Shown here piece by piece: positions 1-11,800 of a DNA stretch of 64,000 bases (position 1 is its first letter; every line of letters begins with the position of its first letter). This stretch comes from Otatea glauca (lineage: Eukaryota; Streptophyta; Magnoliopsida; Poales; Poaceae). The stretch spans positions 1,996,452 through 2,060,451 of the forward strand of contig CM070721.1 of the NCBI GenBank assembly GCA_036346275.1, written 5' to 3'. Made by a program: the position numbers and the translations under genes. A model generated the notes under the pieces. That model did no database searches. It saw only the letters and a list, made by a program, of their open reading frames with translations, and was not told the DNA's origin.

Positions 1-433
1 ATAAATATAAGAATTTATAATTTTAGCCTCTTGAATTCGTAATTTGAGAATAGATAATCTATGAGAGAACCCATGTTTGTTCATCATAAAAGTCATTAAC
101 ATTGTGAATGTGTAATTATTTTAATCATCAAGTCTTAAAATTCTATAATCCAACCCCTAAAATGTACCCTTATTTACTGCAACGAATCTTTATTTAGTTT
201 ACTGTCTGTTTTCTTTTTGCCCTTACTAAATTTGGATTTTTGCTATATTTCCGTTCGATCGACGTGTAGATTCCGACGTCCTCGAGGAAGACGACGACTC
301 CGTCACAGATCCAGATCCTGAGCTAGACAGCGAGCTGCAAGGCAAGCACCCCTTTGACCATATCGAGCCTGATAATTTACCTACATTATGTTGTTTTTGT
401 CTATGTACGATGCATCCGGATAATTCTCCCTAG

Positions 434-1004
434 TGTGGAATATATGAAACCAGGTATATCTTCATGACCGGCCCAGTATCGCCTAAGGAGGAGACAGGCC
501 CAAGCAGAAGGCCCAATGGATGAACCCCACGCCAAGCATTGCTGCCGCACGGAAGAGGGCACGTCCAATAGACAGTCGAATATGTATTTAGATATAAAAG
601 ATACAGTTGTAATCCGAGTCGTTATTAGGATAGATAAAGATGTAAACCCTATCCTGTAACCAGCTAAAATATAGCAACTGATCGGAATCTCCTAACCGAT
701 CAGGACTCTGTAAGCCGCCCCTCCCCCAGTATATAAGGGAGAGGGCGGGTAACACCATAGACATCAGATCATCCAAGCATAGAGCAATCAAGCCATAGAG
801 CATAGCACACCTCATATCGCCCAGAGCACATTGCGCTTTGAGCAATCTTAGATCCAAGAGATCCACATAATTCCAGCACACAGGATTAGGGTATTACCTC
901 CATCATTGAGGGCTGAACACATCTAACCCCTTGTCTTGTGTGACCTTCGAGTTTGAGATCTAGCGCCTGCCCCATAAATTTATTGCCGACTACAAAAGTC
1001 GACA
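434..1004 (+). mobile_element. Solo LTR of small gypsy family S, TSD CCTAG
   Basis: A 571-bp LTR begins TGTGGAATATATG and ends AAAAGTCGACA. It is flanked by a perfect 5-bp direct duplication CCTAG (429-433 and 1005-1009), and no internal region follows. The same LTR occurs twice around the complete element at 25159-28180, which confirms both boundaries. The motif TATATAAG lies at 730-737. It arose by LTR-LTR recombination after insertion into L copy A. Confidence 0.93.
730..737 (+). promoter_or_regulatory. TATA box of S-family LTR
   Basis: TATATAAG is followed by a GAGAGGGCGGG stretch. The same motif sits at the same place in the two other S-family LTRs (25426 and 27904). It marks the U3 promoter. 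Confidence 0.7.
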
Positions 1005-2489
1005 CCTAGAAAGGCTAATTTGGGTTGGAACTGTAGTTAATCCTGTAAATTATGGTTTACCTCAATCTGTATGAACCTGTGAACCTTGTAAACCTTAGTT
1101 TGAATTAGACATGCTTAATGTCATTTTGGGTATAACCGCTAGCATAATATTCCTTCTTAAGCTACTCGTCGTATGTTTTCAGTCTTTTCAACAAATGTAT
1201 GATCCTCATTTGGGAAAATGTTGCTGGTACTTTGGTTAAAACCCAAAATAAAACTATGGTTTGATGCGGGCGATTATTGGCAATAGCCGGTGGTGCAAAG
1301 GGAGTTGCACGTAGTGTAGGGTGGAGTATCGCCCATGTCGGATTAAGGACCGAGCAATGGGACGCTATAGATCCAAGAATTTCGTACAACCACGAGGGCT
1401 TGTATGGGCGGGTCTCAGCCTATTAAGTTGTTTAGATGCGGCTTTGCATCTAAGGAAGGCGGGAGATTGCACAGGCATTCCGGTCAGGTCTGTCTGTAGG
1501 GGTTTCTACATACCAATGCAACAGTGTACGCCTTGCCATGAACAGAAATGTGGTGTTGGGTGTGATGAAAATGGATCCACGGCTTGAGTGAGTGTTTCTG
1601 TTTCCATGGCGAGTCAAACGTCCCGGGCTGGTTCAAAGCCACGTCTAGATAATGTAACGGCTCTGTATGATCTTCTTGCCGACACACCAAAGGAAGTGTG
1701 TCAGTTGGCCTGGCAAAAGAGGTTGATCATTCCTTGTGGGTAAAGTTGTACACCTCTGTAGAGTGTAAATCTAATCGATTAGCTGCGTCCACGGTCAAGG
1801 ACACTTGGTGAAGTCATTCCAATGTTAGAGTTTTTGGTATTTTCTGGGAAATGGGTTTGGGAAGGAAACCGTTTTGCAACTAGCTTTTGTGTCAAAGGAT
1901 AGACACCGGGGACTTTTGCAGTCAGGTAGATTAGGTTGAAAGACTTGAATATTTGCTTAACATGTTATGTTTCAATTGTCTATCTAAAAATGAGATGTTT
2001 CAATCTATTAAATTCATGCTTCTCAATGTTTATGCAATTGCAAAATAACCTATAACCTGCCTTTGTTTAGCATGTATAATTACTTAATTGCATTTATCAA
2101 ACACTATAAGTCTTGCTGAGTACCAATGTACTCAATCTTGCACTGCTGTCTCAGAGGACGAAGCTTGCGAAGTGCCAGACGATTCTTACTTTCACGCAGG
2201 GCACGGGGTGTTCGACGATGATTTCCCCTAGGTTTGTCTAGTCAGTTGCCTGAGGGTTAGCGGGCAAACCACGAGGCTTTTGGAGTTCTTTAACTCTCTA
2301 TTTTCCGTTGTTCAGTCTTTGTAAATGTTTAAACTCTGTATAATTATTTTCGCTTGTAATACATATTTATTAGTTTAATATCTTATGGTCGTGATATGAA
2401 TGTTGTAAACATGTGAGTGCTAGCCACTAATCATGGGACTAGTACAATAATCACATGGATGTTCCTGTTTGCAAGAACGGGGTCTCACA

Positions 2490-3968
2490 CATGTGAACCT
2501 TGATAACCATAGATTAAGCATAGATGATATTTAATGTTATCATGTGTATATATGATTTCATAATTAACCATGCTTAGCCATGCTTTAGAACCAACGATAT
2601 AGATGATTTGATTAAAATTGTTTCCTGTGAATTTAAAATGTTGGATATGACGCTGTTGGTTGCTGTTATTTTGATTAAAAATCCAAAATAAAACTATGGT
2701 TTTGATGCGGGCGATTATTGGCAATAGCCGGATGTGCAGAGGGATTTGCACGTAGTGTAGGGTGGAGTATCGCCCATGTCAGATTAAGGACCGAGCAATG
2801 GGACGCTATCGATCCAAGAATTCCGTGCAACCACGAGGGCTAGTATGAGACAATCTTAGCCCATTAAGTTATTTAGATGTGGCTTTGCACTCCGGTAGGC
2901 GGGAGATAGCGGGAGCATTCCAGTCAGGTCTGCTTGTGAGGGGCTTCCACACCGAACTCCCAACCCTCGGTATGGGTAAATGCATACCCGCGCAACAGCG
3001 TACGCCTTGCCATAAACAGAAACGGGTGTTGGGTACCACGTGAAAGGGACCACGTCTTGTGTGTGTGTTTCTGTTTCTATAGCGAGGGTTAACGTCCCGG
3101 GCTGGTTCAAAGTCATGTCTAGATAATTTAACGGTTATGTATGATCTCTCTGCGGCACACCAAAGGAAGTGTGCTAATTGCGCTGCACAAAGAGCTGATA
3201 ATTCCTTTTGGGTAAAATTGTACACCTCTGTAGAGTGTAAAATCTAATCGATTAGCCGCCTAATCGATTAGCCGCGCCCGCGGTCATGGGCACTTGGTGA
3301 AGTCATTCCAATGTTAGAGTCTTTGGTATTTTTCTAAAATAGGTTTGGTTTGAACTTGTTTTAGCAACTGTTGCTTTATGTCAAAGGCCGACAGTGATGG
3401 ACTTCATGATTTGGTTTATTCGAAGCTCACATCATGGAGGACTGTGCGTAATTATACTTATGCTTATTTCTTATCAATCAAATTTGCTCTTATAAATTCC
3501 GTTTGCAAATGACAACATGATTTACAAATTCAATTTTGTTTTATGCAAATTAGTAGAAGCTTTTCCTTTGAAATGGCCTACATATATTATAGGTCTTGCT
3601 AAAGTCTTGCGGAGTACGTAAAGTACTCACCCTTGCTTATATGTTGTTTTTTAGGTGTAAAAGTTAGTGAAGCTCTGAAGCTTCTTTCTGTCGCAGGTTG
3701 TGGGAATATCATCGACGTGATCTTTCTAGGGATTATGCCTTGTCAGTTGCCTGCGGGTCGGATGGGCACACTACAAGACTTTGCTTCTTTTGCTGCTATA
3801 TGCTCTGAGTTGTAAGATTTTCTTTGTATAATAGTTTTCGCTTAATATGTTGTATGGTTGTGATTTCAATTGTTGAAAATGTGCGTACTAGCCACTGATC
3901 ATGGGACTAGTACTGTATGCACATTAGATTTCTATTTTTGCATTTATGTGAAAATGTGGGTCGCTGCA
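2490..3968 (+). mobile_element. L-family LTR copy B (3' part)
   Basis: L sequence resumes here in mid-LTR, after copy A, and continues to the terminal motif GTGGGTCGCTGCA ending at 3968. It holds the conserved block starting near 2693 and a hairpin GAGTAC-GTAAA-GTACTC near 3613. Unlike all other copies, the palindromic motif TAATCGATTAGCCGC is duplicated in tandem (about 3241-3275). The 5' part lies left of the window. The 3' terminus is of the B/C/E/F/H subfamily, unlike that of A and G. Confidence 0.82.
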
Positions 3969-5415
3969 GTTGTATACAACATATAGTAACACATTGAGTA
4001 ATAGGCAGTAAGATGTAGTCTCTTTGACAATAAAATGTAGTATATGCTGCTTTTTAGCACTTTGTTATTTTTGTATCCCTCAAATCTGATTGAGTTTAGT
4101 CTTCAAATTTTACAGAGTTGTAGAATCTTACCTCCCCTACGTGTGGTAATTTTTTGAGATTTTTTCACAATAATTTTTTTTACATTAAGAGATATTATAC
4201 AGTGTTGTTTGGCACTGTGTTATTTTCCTATCTCTTAAATCCAATTGAGTTTGATCTTCAAATTTTGCAAGGTCGTAGAAGCTCACTTACCCTACGTATG
4301 GTAATTTTTTGAGATTTTTTGAAAACTTCTACATATGATTTTCATAATTTTTTCACCATAAAACTGTTGTATATAGCATATAGTAACACTTTGAGTAATA
4401 TGCAGGAAGATGTAGTTTTCTTGTTAGTAAAATATAGTATATGGTGCTGTTTAGTAATTTGTTATTTTTATATCTCTCAAATCCGATTGAGTTCGGACTT
4501 CAAATTTTACAGAGTTGTAGAATCACACCTCCCCTACGTGCAGTAATTTTTTTAAAAATTTCACAGCAAAATATTATTTTTTTTGACATTAAAAGATAGT
4601 ATATAGTGCTTTTTGGCACTTTGTTATTTTCATATCTCTTAAATCCTATTGAGTTTGGTCTTCAAATTTTGCATGGTCGTAGAACCTCACCTACCCTACG
4701 TATGGTAATTTTATGAGATTTATTGAAAACTTTTACATATGATTTTCATAGATTTTACACTATAAGACTGTTGTATACAGCATATAGTAATACTTTGAGT
4801 AATAGGCAGTAAGTTGTAGTAAGTTATAGTTTTCTTGATAGTAAAATATAGTATATGCTGTTGTTTAGTACTTTGTTATTTTTATATCTCTCAAATCCTA
4901 TTGAGTTTGGTCTTCAAATTTTACAGAGTTGTATAATCACACCTCCTCTACGTGTGATAAGTTTTTGAGAATTTTTCACAGTATAATTTTATTTTTTTGA
5001 CATTAAAAGATAGTATACAGTACTGTTTGGCATTTGTTATTTTCATATCTCTCAAATCTAATTGAGTTTGGTCTTCAAATTTTACAAGGTCGTAGAAGCT
5101 CACCTACCCTACATATGGTATTTTTTCAAAACTTCTACAAATGATTTTCATAAATTTTATACCATAAGATTGTTGTACACAACATATAGTAACACATTAA
5201 GTAATAGACAGTAAGATGTAGTTTGCTTGATAGTAAGATGTAGTATATGCTACTGTTTAGCATTTTGTTATTTTTATATCTCTCAAATTCGATTGGGTTT
5301 GGCCTTCAAATTCTACAGGGTTGTAGAATATCACCTCCCTTACGTGTGGTAATTTTTTGAGGATTTTTTACATTAAAATATTATTTTTTTGACAGTAAAA
5401 TGTATATGTACCGAT
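3969..5415. repeat. Tandem array, ~400-bp unit, ~3.6 copies
   Basis: The motif TTGTATA-C-AACATATAGTAACA recurs near 3970, 4367, 4771 and 5171, giving a period of about 400 bp. Each unit is itself a dimer of two related halves of about 200 bp. Both halves contain a version of CTCTCAAATCCGATTGAGTTT, then CTTCAAATTTTACA and a CTACGTRTGGTAATTTTTTGA box. Copies are diverged by point changes and small indels. The array is AT-rich and has no long ORF. It could be a local satellite seed or the repetitive end of a DNA transposon. Confidence 0.85.
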
Positions 5416-6075
5416 AATAAAATCTGTATATAGATTAGTAAGATCTGTTTTATGCGTCGAGACTTATATCAGTGTATTGCTCTCGTCGTCAATAAGCTAC
5501 TGGTGAAAATGGTTTGTGAATCGGAGCTGCCAATAAAAAGTTACAGCTATATCAAAGAAAAAATAGATTCATATACAAACTACGAAACACATTACTAGCG
5601 ACGCATGACTGACTAGTAAAAATGTCCTATATAACGTGTTTTCTAATTTGTACATGAATCTGTGTTTTTTTATTTGGCTATAACTTTTTACTGACAGCTC
5701 GGATGCACGAACGGTTTTCACAATAGCTTACTGACGACGAGAGTAGTATAATGATATAAGTCTCGCTAATAAATGCTGCACGAATGAGTTTTTACTGCCA
5801 TTTTACCGAATGCATCGTAACATTTTACTAGCACGCAGGCTGTTGGACCTCTAGTGTAGTAGTAAAATCTATGTATACCGATAGTAACATCTATGTATGC
5901 GAATGGTAAAATCTGTTTTATGCACCGAGACTTATATCAATGTGTTGCTCTCGTTGTCAGTAAACTACCAGTGAAAACGATTTGTGAATTGGAGCTGTCA
6001 GTAAAATGTTACGGCTAAATCAAAGAAAAAACGTATGTATGTATAAACTACGGATGTCATTTATTAGTCGCCGCA
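5416..6075. repeat. ~200-bp module in direct, inverted, direct orientation
   Basis: A module with GAGACTTATATCA, then CTCTCGTCGTCA, then a GTTACAGCTA-like stretch occurs at about 5416-5610 (+), inverted at about 5625-5835, and again direct at about 5862-6075. The outer pair are direct repeats and the middle copy can pair with either. It is probably a remnant of a foldback or other DNA transposon. No transposase is present. Confidence 0.75.
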
Positions 6076-6165
6076 TGCATGGGTTCGCATTAGCTAGTTC
6101 AGCGATACGGGATTACGGCTCACATGTAGAATAGTAAAGCTACGCGTAAGCACAAATTAACGCTA

Positions 6166-6170
6166 CCGTG

Positions 6171-6209
<39 letters not shown>

Positions 6210-6226
6210 GTATATATATATATAAA
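6166..6226. repeat. TA/TG microsatellite
   Basis: Alternating TATATA with three interspersed TATGTA units lies about 190 bp beyond the AP1 stop codon, on its 3' side. Confidence 0.9.
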
Positions 6227-6252
6227 TAAAAGATTCCTTCTCATCTTCAATC

Positions 6253-6374
6253 AAAACTCAAAAACCACGCGCAATAGTATAGTACAGTATCAAAACTCAA
6301 AAACCACACGCAAAATAATGAGTTCAAGAAAAAAAAAACTCAAAAACCACGCGAAATAGTATAGTACAGTATCA
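6253..6374. repeat. 39-bp direct repeats downstream of AP1
   Basis: The unit AAAACTCAAAAACCACGCG followed by TAGTATAGTACAGTATC occurs at 6253-6291 and 6336-6374. A partial copy lies between them (from 6292). The block sits just 3' of the AP1 stop codon and may lie in its 3' UTR. Confidence 0.75.
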
Positions 6375-6410
6375 ACTTTTGTCTAGCTCGTCGGGTTTGT
6401 GCACGCGCAG

Positions 6411-7874
6411 TCAGCACGCGCCGCGCCGGAATCCCACGGCCCCACCGCCGACGTCGTACAGCACCTCGAACGTCCTCTGCTGGACGTTGCCGATGACACC
6501 GGGTGCACCGTGGTCGCCGGTGGAGGTAAACGCGAGGCAGCCCTGCACCATGATGCCCGACTGGTCGAGCTCGACGGCCGCGCCTCGGTCGAACACCAGA
6601 GCAACGCGGGGCAGCGTGACGTTGCCGAAACCGCGCAGGTTGAAGCATGTGTCGAGGATGCTCCTGGGGCGCGCAGGTGGGTACATCTTCATCTCGCTCC
6701 TGAACGCCTCTCGCAGAGCGCGGTACGCCGTCGGCGGCAGCTGCGTGACGATCGTTCCCGAGTCCATGATCGAGCCGGCGGAGAACACCGACGGCCGCAC
6801 GTCCAGCCGCCGCCCGGCCACGGTGATGGCTTGGAGGAGCACGAGGTGGAACGTGGGAACATTCCTGAATCTGTACATGGGCGTCACCGCGTACCTCGAG
6901 GAGGAGATGTGCGGCACACCGAGTGTCAAGAACCCAGTGTGGCTCGCCGTCGGCGGGAGGCAGTACGAGAAGGCCTTCTCCCCAGTCTGCGACACGAGCG
7001 ACTGCGTGCCGCCGCCAAGACCCACGAGCCCGTCGGCCCGATCGGTCTCACCCAGCTCGGCGTGGCTGCAGCCGAACTTGAAGTTGTCGACCACGTCGGA
7101 GGATGCCAGCGTCAGCCTGTCGGAGCTGTACGTCCCGGTGGTGTTGGAGCCGTCTTTGTACTTGACAATGTACTGGCACAGGGAGTTGGAGCAGCCATTG
7201 GCGTAGTTAACGCGGAGCCGCGCGCAGGCAGCAGAGCCGCAGGAGAAGGGCGAGTAGGTGGACGACTTGCCCGGGTCGAAGAAGGCGTCCTTCTGCGGGT
7301 GGCATGCCGGGAAGGGGCACCGACGGCACTGCACCCACGAGAGGTCGCTGCCGGCGTCGATGAGCATGGTCTGGGTGACCGCCGGCGTGCCTAGGCCCAC
7401 GGTGATGACGTACTCCAAGGACCTCAACGAGGAGCCTAGTGTGGTTGGGACCGTCACGTCGGTGGACCGGTGCTCCCCTTCTCCTGATGCAGCCCGGTTC
7501 TCGGAGAGCTTCATGCGGACGTCTTCGGCGCGGAGTTGGTCCCGGCGGAGGATGTCGGCGGTGGAGGTCTTGCTTTTGGCGGAGCGGAACGGCGAGCACG
7601 GGCCGTGCCGGTGGTACAACGGTAACCAAGTGCGGTTGGTGGACGGAATCACTGCGAAGCACAGGAGTTACAAGGTTACATCGGCCATGCATGCAAATGC
7701 AGTATGTGCACGTACGTACGTTTACGTACCCCTGAGTCCGGAGCAGGTGGCTTCTGGCTTTAGCGAGCTCGTCGCCACGACCAGATAGTTGTGTCCGCCA
7801 TGGCCACCTGCACGAGCAGTTGGAGAGAAACCAGCGGGTAGGAGAAGAAGTAACATAGGCAACAAAGGAACCAT
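6411..7874 (-). CDS. Aspartic protease AP1, nepenthesin-like (A1B family), two exons
   Basis: Predicted secreted pepsin-family endopeptidase of 461 residues. Exon 1 is 7730-7874 and exon 2 is 6411-7651. The 78-bp intron is bounded by GTACGT and CAG, and the split codon joins as Val in phase. Residues 1-22 are a signal peptide (a run of leucines after MVPLLP). The grass-family motif VATSSLKP follows. The two catalytic regions are D-A-G-S at Asp147 and D-S-G-T at Asp345, with typical nepenthesin cysteines (VQCRRCP, CHPQKD, SCGSAAC, NGCSNSLCQY) in between. The C-terminal IGNVQQ...GFRRGAC block is complete. The first motif is normally D-T-G-S; the Thr to Ala change is unusual because that Thr helps hold the active-site geometry. 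The frame is open throughout, so this looks like a functional gene or one with altered activity. AP2 at 36433 is a diverged paralogue with the same 145-bp first exon. The start was chosen by the signal peptide and by alignment with AP2. Confidence 0.9.
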
Positions 7875-8559
7875 GGCTGGACGATCTCTTGATTGTTCCT
7901 TGCTTACATGCATACAGTTCGCATGCAATCCCATGGACTGGATTAACTTGTTCATATATCAGCTTTTAATGTGCTACAAACTAGCTAGCTTTCTCGCGAG
8001 ACATGCGAGAGATATTGAGAGGGAGATTGAGAGAGACGGGTGAGAGAGAGAGCTGAGAGAGATTGAGAGGGACGAGCAAGAGAGAGCAGCTTCTTACACC
8101 GTCTCCCAATCTCTCTCAGCTCTCTCCCGTTTTGTCCGTCTCTCTTTAGATGTCGGCGATAGGGGTGAAATTTATGCTACTGGGTGCATTCATGACGGCC
8201 ATGCTCTGTGAATCGGTGACCTTCATGCTAGACTTCTCCCTCACGTCTTGAATCATCGGGTCCGGTACGGCCCATTCTACAGTATCGTGCCGGACCGTGC
8301 CGCCCATCGTGCCCGATTCTTAGGCCCGGCCCGGCCCGGCCCGTGCTACAGTGTCGTGTCGGGTCGGGTTTCGTGCCAGGCCGTGACGTCGTGCCTCGGG
8401 CTGGCCCAAAAGAGCCCGGCCCGAGTGCCCACCTCTAGCAAGGACTCCATATAATATCGTACCTGATAATGTCAGAATACGAACAAGCTAGTAGCTAACG
8501 CCTTTTACCGTGCTTGATCAGTTGATCTGGTGTCAAAGACCGGCGCCTCTTCCCTCTTG
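7875..8559. other. AP1 upstream region
   Basis: This is the 5' flank of AP1 (minus strand). It holds a GA/CT-rich stretch (about 8000-8150) with a 20-bp inverted repeat, and a run of GGCCC units (about 8320-8345). I see no coding ORF. A convincing TATA box is not obvious; TATATGA on the minus strand near 7954-7960 is a weak candidate. Confidence 0.5.
8046..8126. repeat. 20-bp perfect inverted repeat in GA-rich AP1 promoter
   Basis: The 20 bases at 8046-8065, centred on AGCTGAGAGAGATTG, are the exact reverse complement of 8107-8126. The spacer is 41 bp. The repeat lies about 170 bp upstream of the AP1 start codon. It could form a hairpin or simply reflect low-complexity GA/CT sequence. Confidence 0.8.
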
Positions 8560-8856
8560 CAAGAATCACCGTTTTTTTAAATAATATATTTTTTAAAAGT
8601 AATTGTGATATTAATACGCGGATTAAAAAATTTATAAAAATAATACTACGTCGCCGTACCGGTTGACGAAAATCAGGTAGTCGTCAGATGGTTCGGCGAA
8701 AATGGTATTTTCGCCAAACGGTGTGACGAAAATAGGCTAATTGCACAATTAAGAACGTCTGATAGAGCAAACGGCCAGGACACTCTATTTTCGCCAAATG
8801 GTATGGCGAAAATAGGTTGTCGCCATACCATTTGGCGAAAACCCTATTTTCGTCAT

Positions 8857-11800
8857 TGTAAGGCCCCCATTTTTGATAAATAAATACCAAAAATGGATAC
8901 CATGTGCATCTGATACTAGTCCCATGATCGATAGCTAAATGCGCACAAATACAAATTGATATCACAGTCATACACAAACTTTATTACAGTGAAGTAAGAT
9001 TACATATTATTTTTACAATACCAAAAGTAAAACTGCAGTGGAGACAACTTCTTGTAGTATGCCTTTTTAACCCATTGTTCCACAGGCAACTAACAAGGGA
9101 AAATCCTTAGATAAATTCATCGTTAAATTCTCCGTATCCTGCATCAACGTAAGAATCGTCGGGGAAATCTGTTTCTTCACCTAAAAACATCAACATTGGC
9201 AAGTTGAGTACTTACGTACTCGCAAGACTTATGCAAATCCTAAGATACATGCAGGCCGTTCCAATGAAAGGCTAATAAGGTTAATTTGCATAAAGCTGGT
9301 TTGAAATGTAAATACAGAATAATAGATTGCAAAATGGAATTTAAATAAAAGCAATTTAATATTGGAAGTGATAGAATGTAAGCATCAATAAATCACGAAT
9401 GTTTAGGTATACTGACCATACTCAAAACCATTTCCTTCCGCACACAGCGGAAACGACCAACACGTGGTAGAAACCACTTTTTATGAAAATAAGCAAAACT
9501 ACTAACTATGTGATGACTTTACCAAGTGTCCATGACCGCGGACGTGGCTAATCGATTAGTTTTACACTCTGTAGAGGTATACAGCTTTCCCCACAAGACA
9601 TGCTGACTCTTTGAGCAATCGATATTTGCACACTACCTTTGGTGTGCCGCAGAGAGTCATGTTATAACTGTTACATTATTTAAACCTAACTTTGCACCAC
9701 AGACGGTGGCGATAAACCCATTCGTGGTGTAAGAACTCGAGCATAGAAATGATGGAACTACCCACAGTATGGCATACACCGTTATATTGGTAGACGTTTA
9801 ATCCATGATCACCTCGGTGTGGACGTCCCGTCGAGCAATTCATTAAGAAACAACTCGTACTACTCCGGCCTTCCAAGTGCAAAGCTAGTTTTAAACAACT
9901 TAATAAGTTAAAGCTGTCCCATACCATCACTTGTGGTTGTATGAATATTCTTGGCCTGAAAACAACTCGTAGTTCGGTCCTTAATCCGACACGGGCAATA
10001 ATCTCCACCCTACACTACGTGCAAAGACATGCACAACCGGCTACTGCCAATAATTGCCCGCATCTAAACCATAGTTTTATTTTCATTTTCCAACCAAATA
10101 CCAACCATAAAAATGGTCATACCCATTTAAATGCCATATCCAAAGTCTTTGACCATGTCACAGTTTTATGTTCATTTAAGCTTGGCTAAGCATGTCACTA
10201 AATGTGAGTAACCCAGATTGACATTAAATAATGTCTAAGCTATTCTAGGGTTTTCAAGGTTCTCAATTTCCTACTTATCAAGGAAGTTCTATAAGTCTAC
10301 TGGTACAATTACCATTACCCGAAATATAGCAGACTTTAACAAAATAAAGTATGCAGTAAAACATTTAATGAAAACATTTATAAAACTGGGATCAATATGA
10401 TCAAAGGGGTTTGCTTGCCTTGTTGAGTATCCTCGACTTGAACCCCTGTTAAATCGAATACACCGGTTTAAATCGGATTCTATTCGTAAATGCGACAACA
10501 TATAACAAATACCAAATTTCAATAGAGCCAAAAAGAAATCAGATGGAAATATTCAAATAAATAACTTCACAAATTCAGGAATGATTACATGACTTATTTG
10601 TTCCCATTTACAATTTAAAGATTTAGTTTATTTAAACCATTATGGCATTATTTACTACCCATTTTATAACTTAAATTTTTCTTACAACACACCCTAAGTA
10701 TTTTTACATATTCTGGTTTCTGAGATTACATGGATTCTAATAAAATTTATTTTACTAAATTTGGAGATCATTTGCAAAATTTTCATGTATGACATATTTT
10801 TAACTTTTATTTGAATTTAAATTCGAAATCCAAATAAAATTAAATTCTGAAATATTTTTGCATATTCTGAATCTACTGGATTTTAGATGAATTTAGAAAT
10901 TTATTTCATCAAATTTGGTTAAATGATTCAAAAGTTATAGCTAAATGAATATCTAGGTTTTGAATAAATACTGAAAAATCGGAAAATCGCCGAAAATGGA
11001 AAATACGCTTTCACGGGGAAAACGCGCTTTCCATTTCGGGCGAGACCGCTGTTGAGGCAGCGACAAGCGGGTCCACCGTCGGTGACTAGCGCGCTGCGCG
11101 TGGTCGAGCGTGGGCGGGCGGGTGCTTGCGCGCGTGAGGTCGATGGCGGTGGTCCGCATGTCGGCCGACGCAAGACGACGCGACGTGATGATCGGCCGAG
11201 CCCGGATAAGCGTGGCGCGGACGACGCTTGGCGCGGCGGCGGTGACAACCGGCCCGCTTGGCGGTGATCGAGCAGCGCCCGGCCGGCTTCGCCGTGGCGA
11301 ACCGGGCCGGGCGGCGAATCGATTCCACCTTGAGCTTCAGCGAGCCAAGGCGAACCTTTGGGTGGCGGCGGTGGCCGGAGGTGGTCGGAAGGCGGTCGAC
11401 ACCGCGCGGCGGCGGAACTCACGGCCGTGGCGACGCGGCGAACTAGCTACTCCAAGCTTGAAGATCACCCACACGAGCATCGGTGCATCACAAGGATCCC
11501 ATTTTAGGTTTAGCTCAAAGAATGAAGCAGAGGAGGGTTCTCACCGTCTGTGATGGCGGCGGAAGAAGAATCGAGTGCGGCGGCTCGCCGGGGAAGAAGA
11601 GCTCGGGCAAATGGGGTGGACGAGTTCCTGGAGGCTCAAGGAAGACTCGGGTCGAAGGAATTTGGTTGGAATGGGTTGAGGCGGTGAATTGGCGATTTCC
11701 CCCCCTTTTCGGGTTTTTGCCGTCGCCGGAGAAGACGACCAAAGCAGCGGCGGAATGGCTTCACGGGGAGCTAGCTAGGTCGGCTGCGACGAGGGGGACG

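Larger units (their letters stand above)
1..2489 (+). mobile_element. L-family LTR copy A (5' part outside the window)
   Basis: This is the distal part of a long LTR. From base 1 it matches the interior of the complete solo LTR at 13681-19092 (compare 17160 onward) and it runs to the terminal motif GGGGTCTCACA, ending at 2489. It carries the conserved block starting near 1249 and the palindrome CTAATCGATTAG near 1774. Directly after 2489 the sequence CATGTGAACCTTG resumes L-family interior sequence of another copy (B), so A inserted into B. It is interrupted by a solo LTR at 434-1004. No coding ORF is supported. The 5' end and the left target duplication lie outside the window, so solo-LTR status cannot be proved here. 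Confidence 0.85.

Noticed and set aside
3961..3985. Possible primer-binding site after LTR copy B (GTTGTATAC resembling GTTGGTATC)
   Set aside because: The match to the Met-tRNA site is poor and the following sequence is the 400-bp tandem array, not the internal region seen after copy E.
6379..7394. Long plus-strand ORFs of 275 and 331 codons over AP1
   Set aside because: Shadow frames of the high-GC protease exon on the minus strand; no domain and no splice or promoter support.
8046..8126. Possible microRNA precursor
   Set aside because: The stem is only 20 bp of low-complexity GA/CT sequence with no longer imperfect stem.
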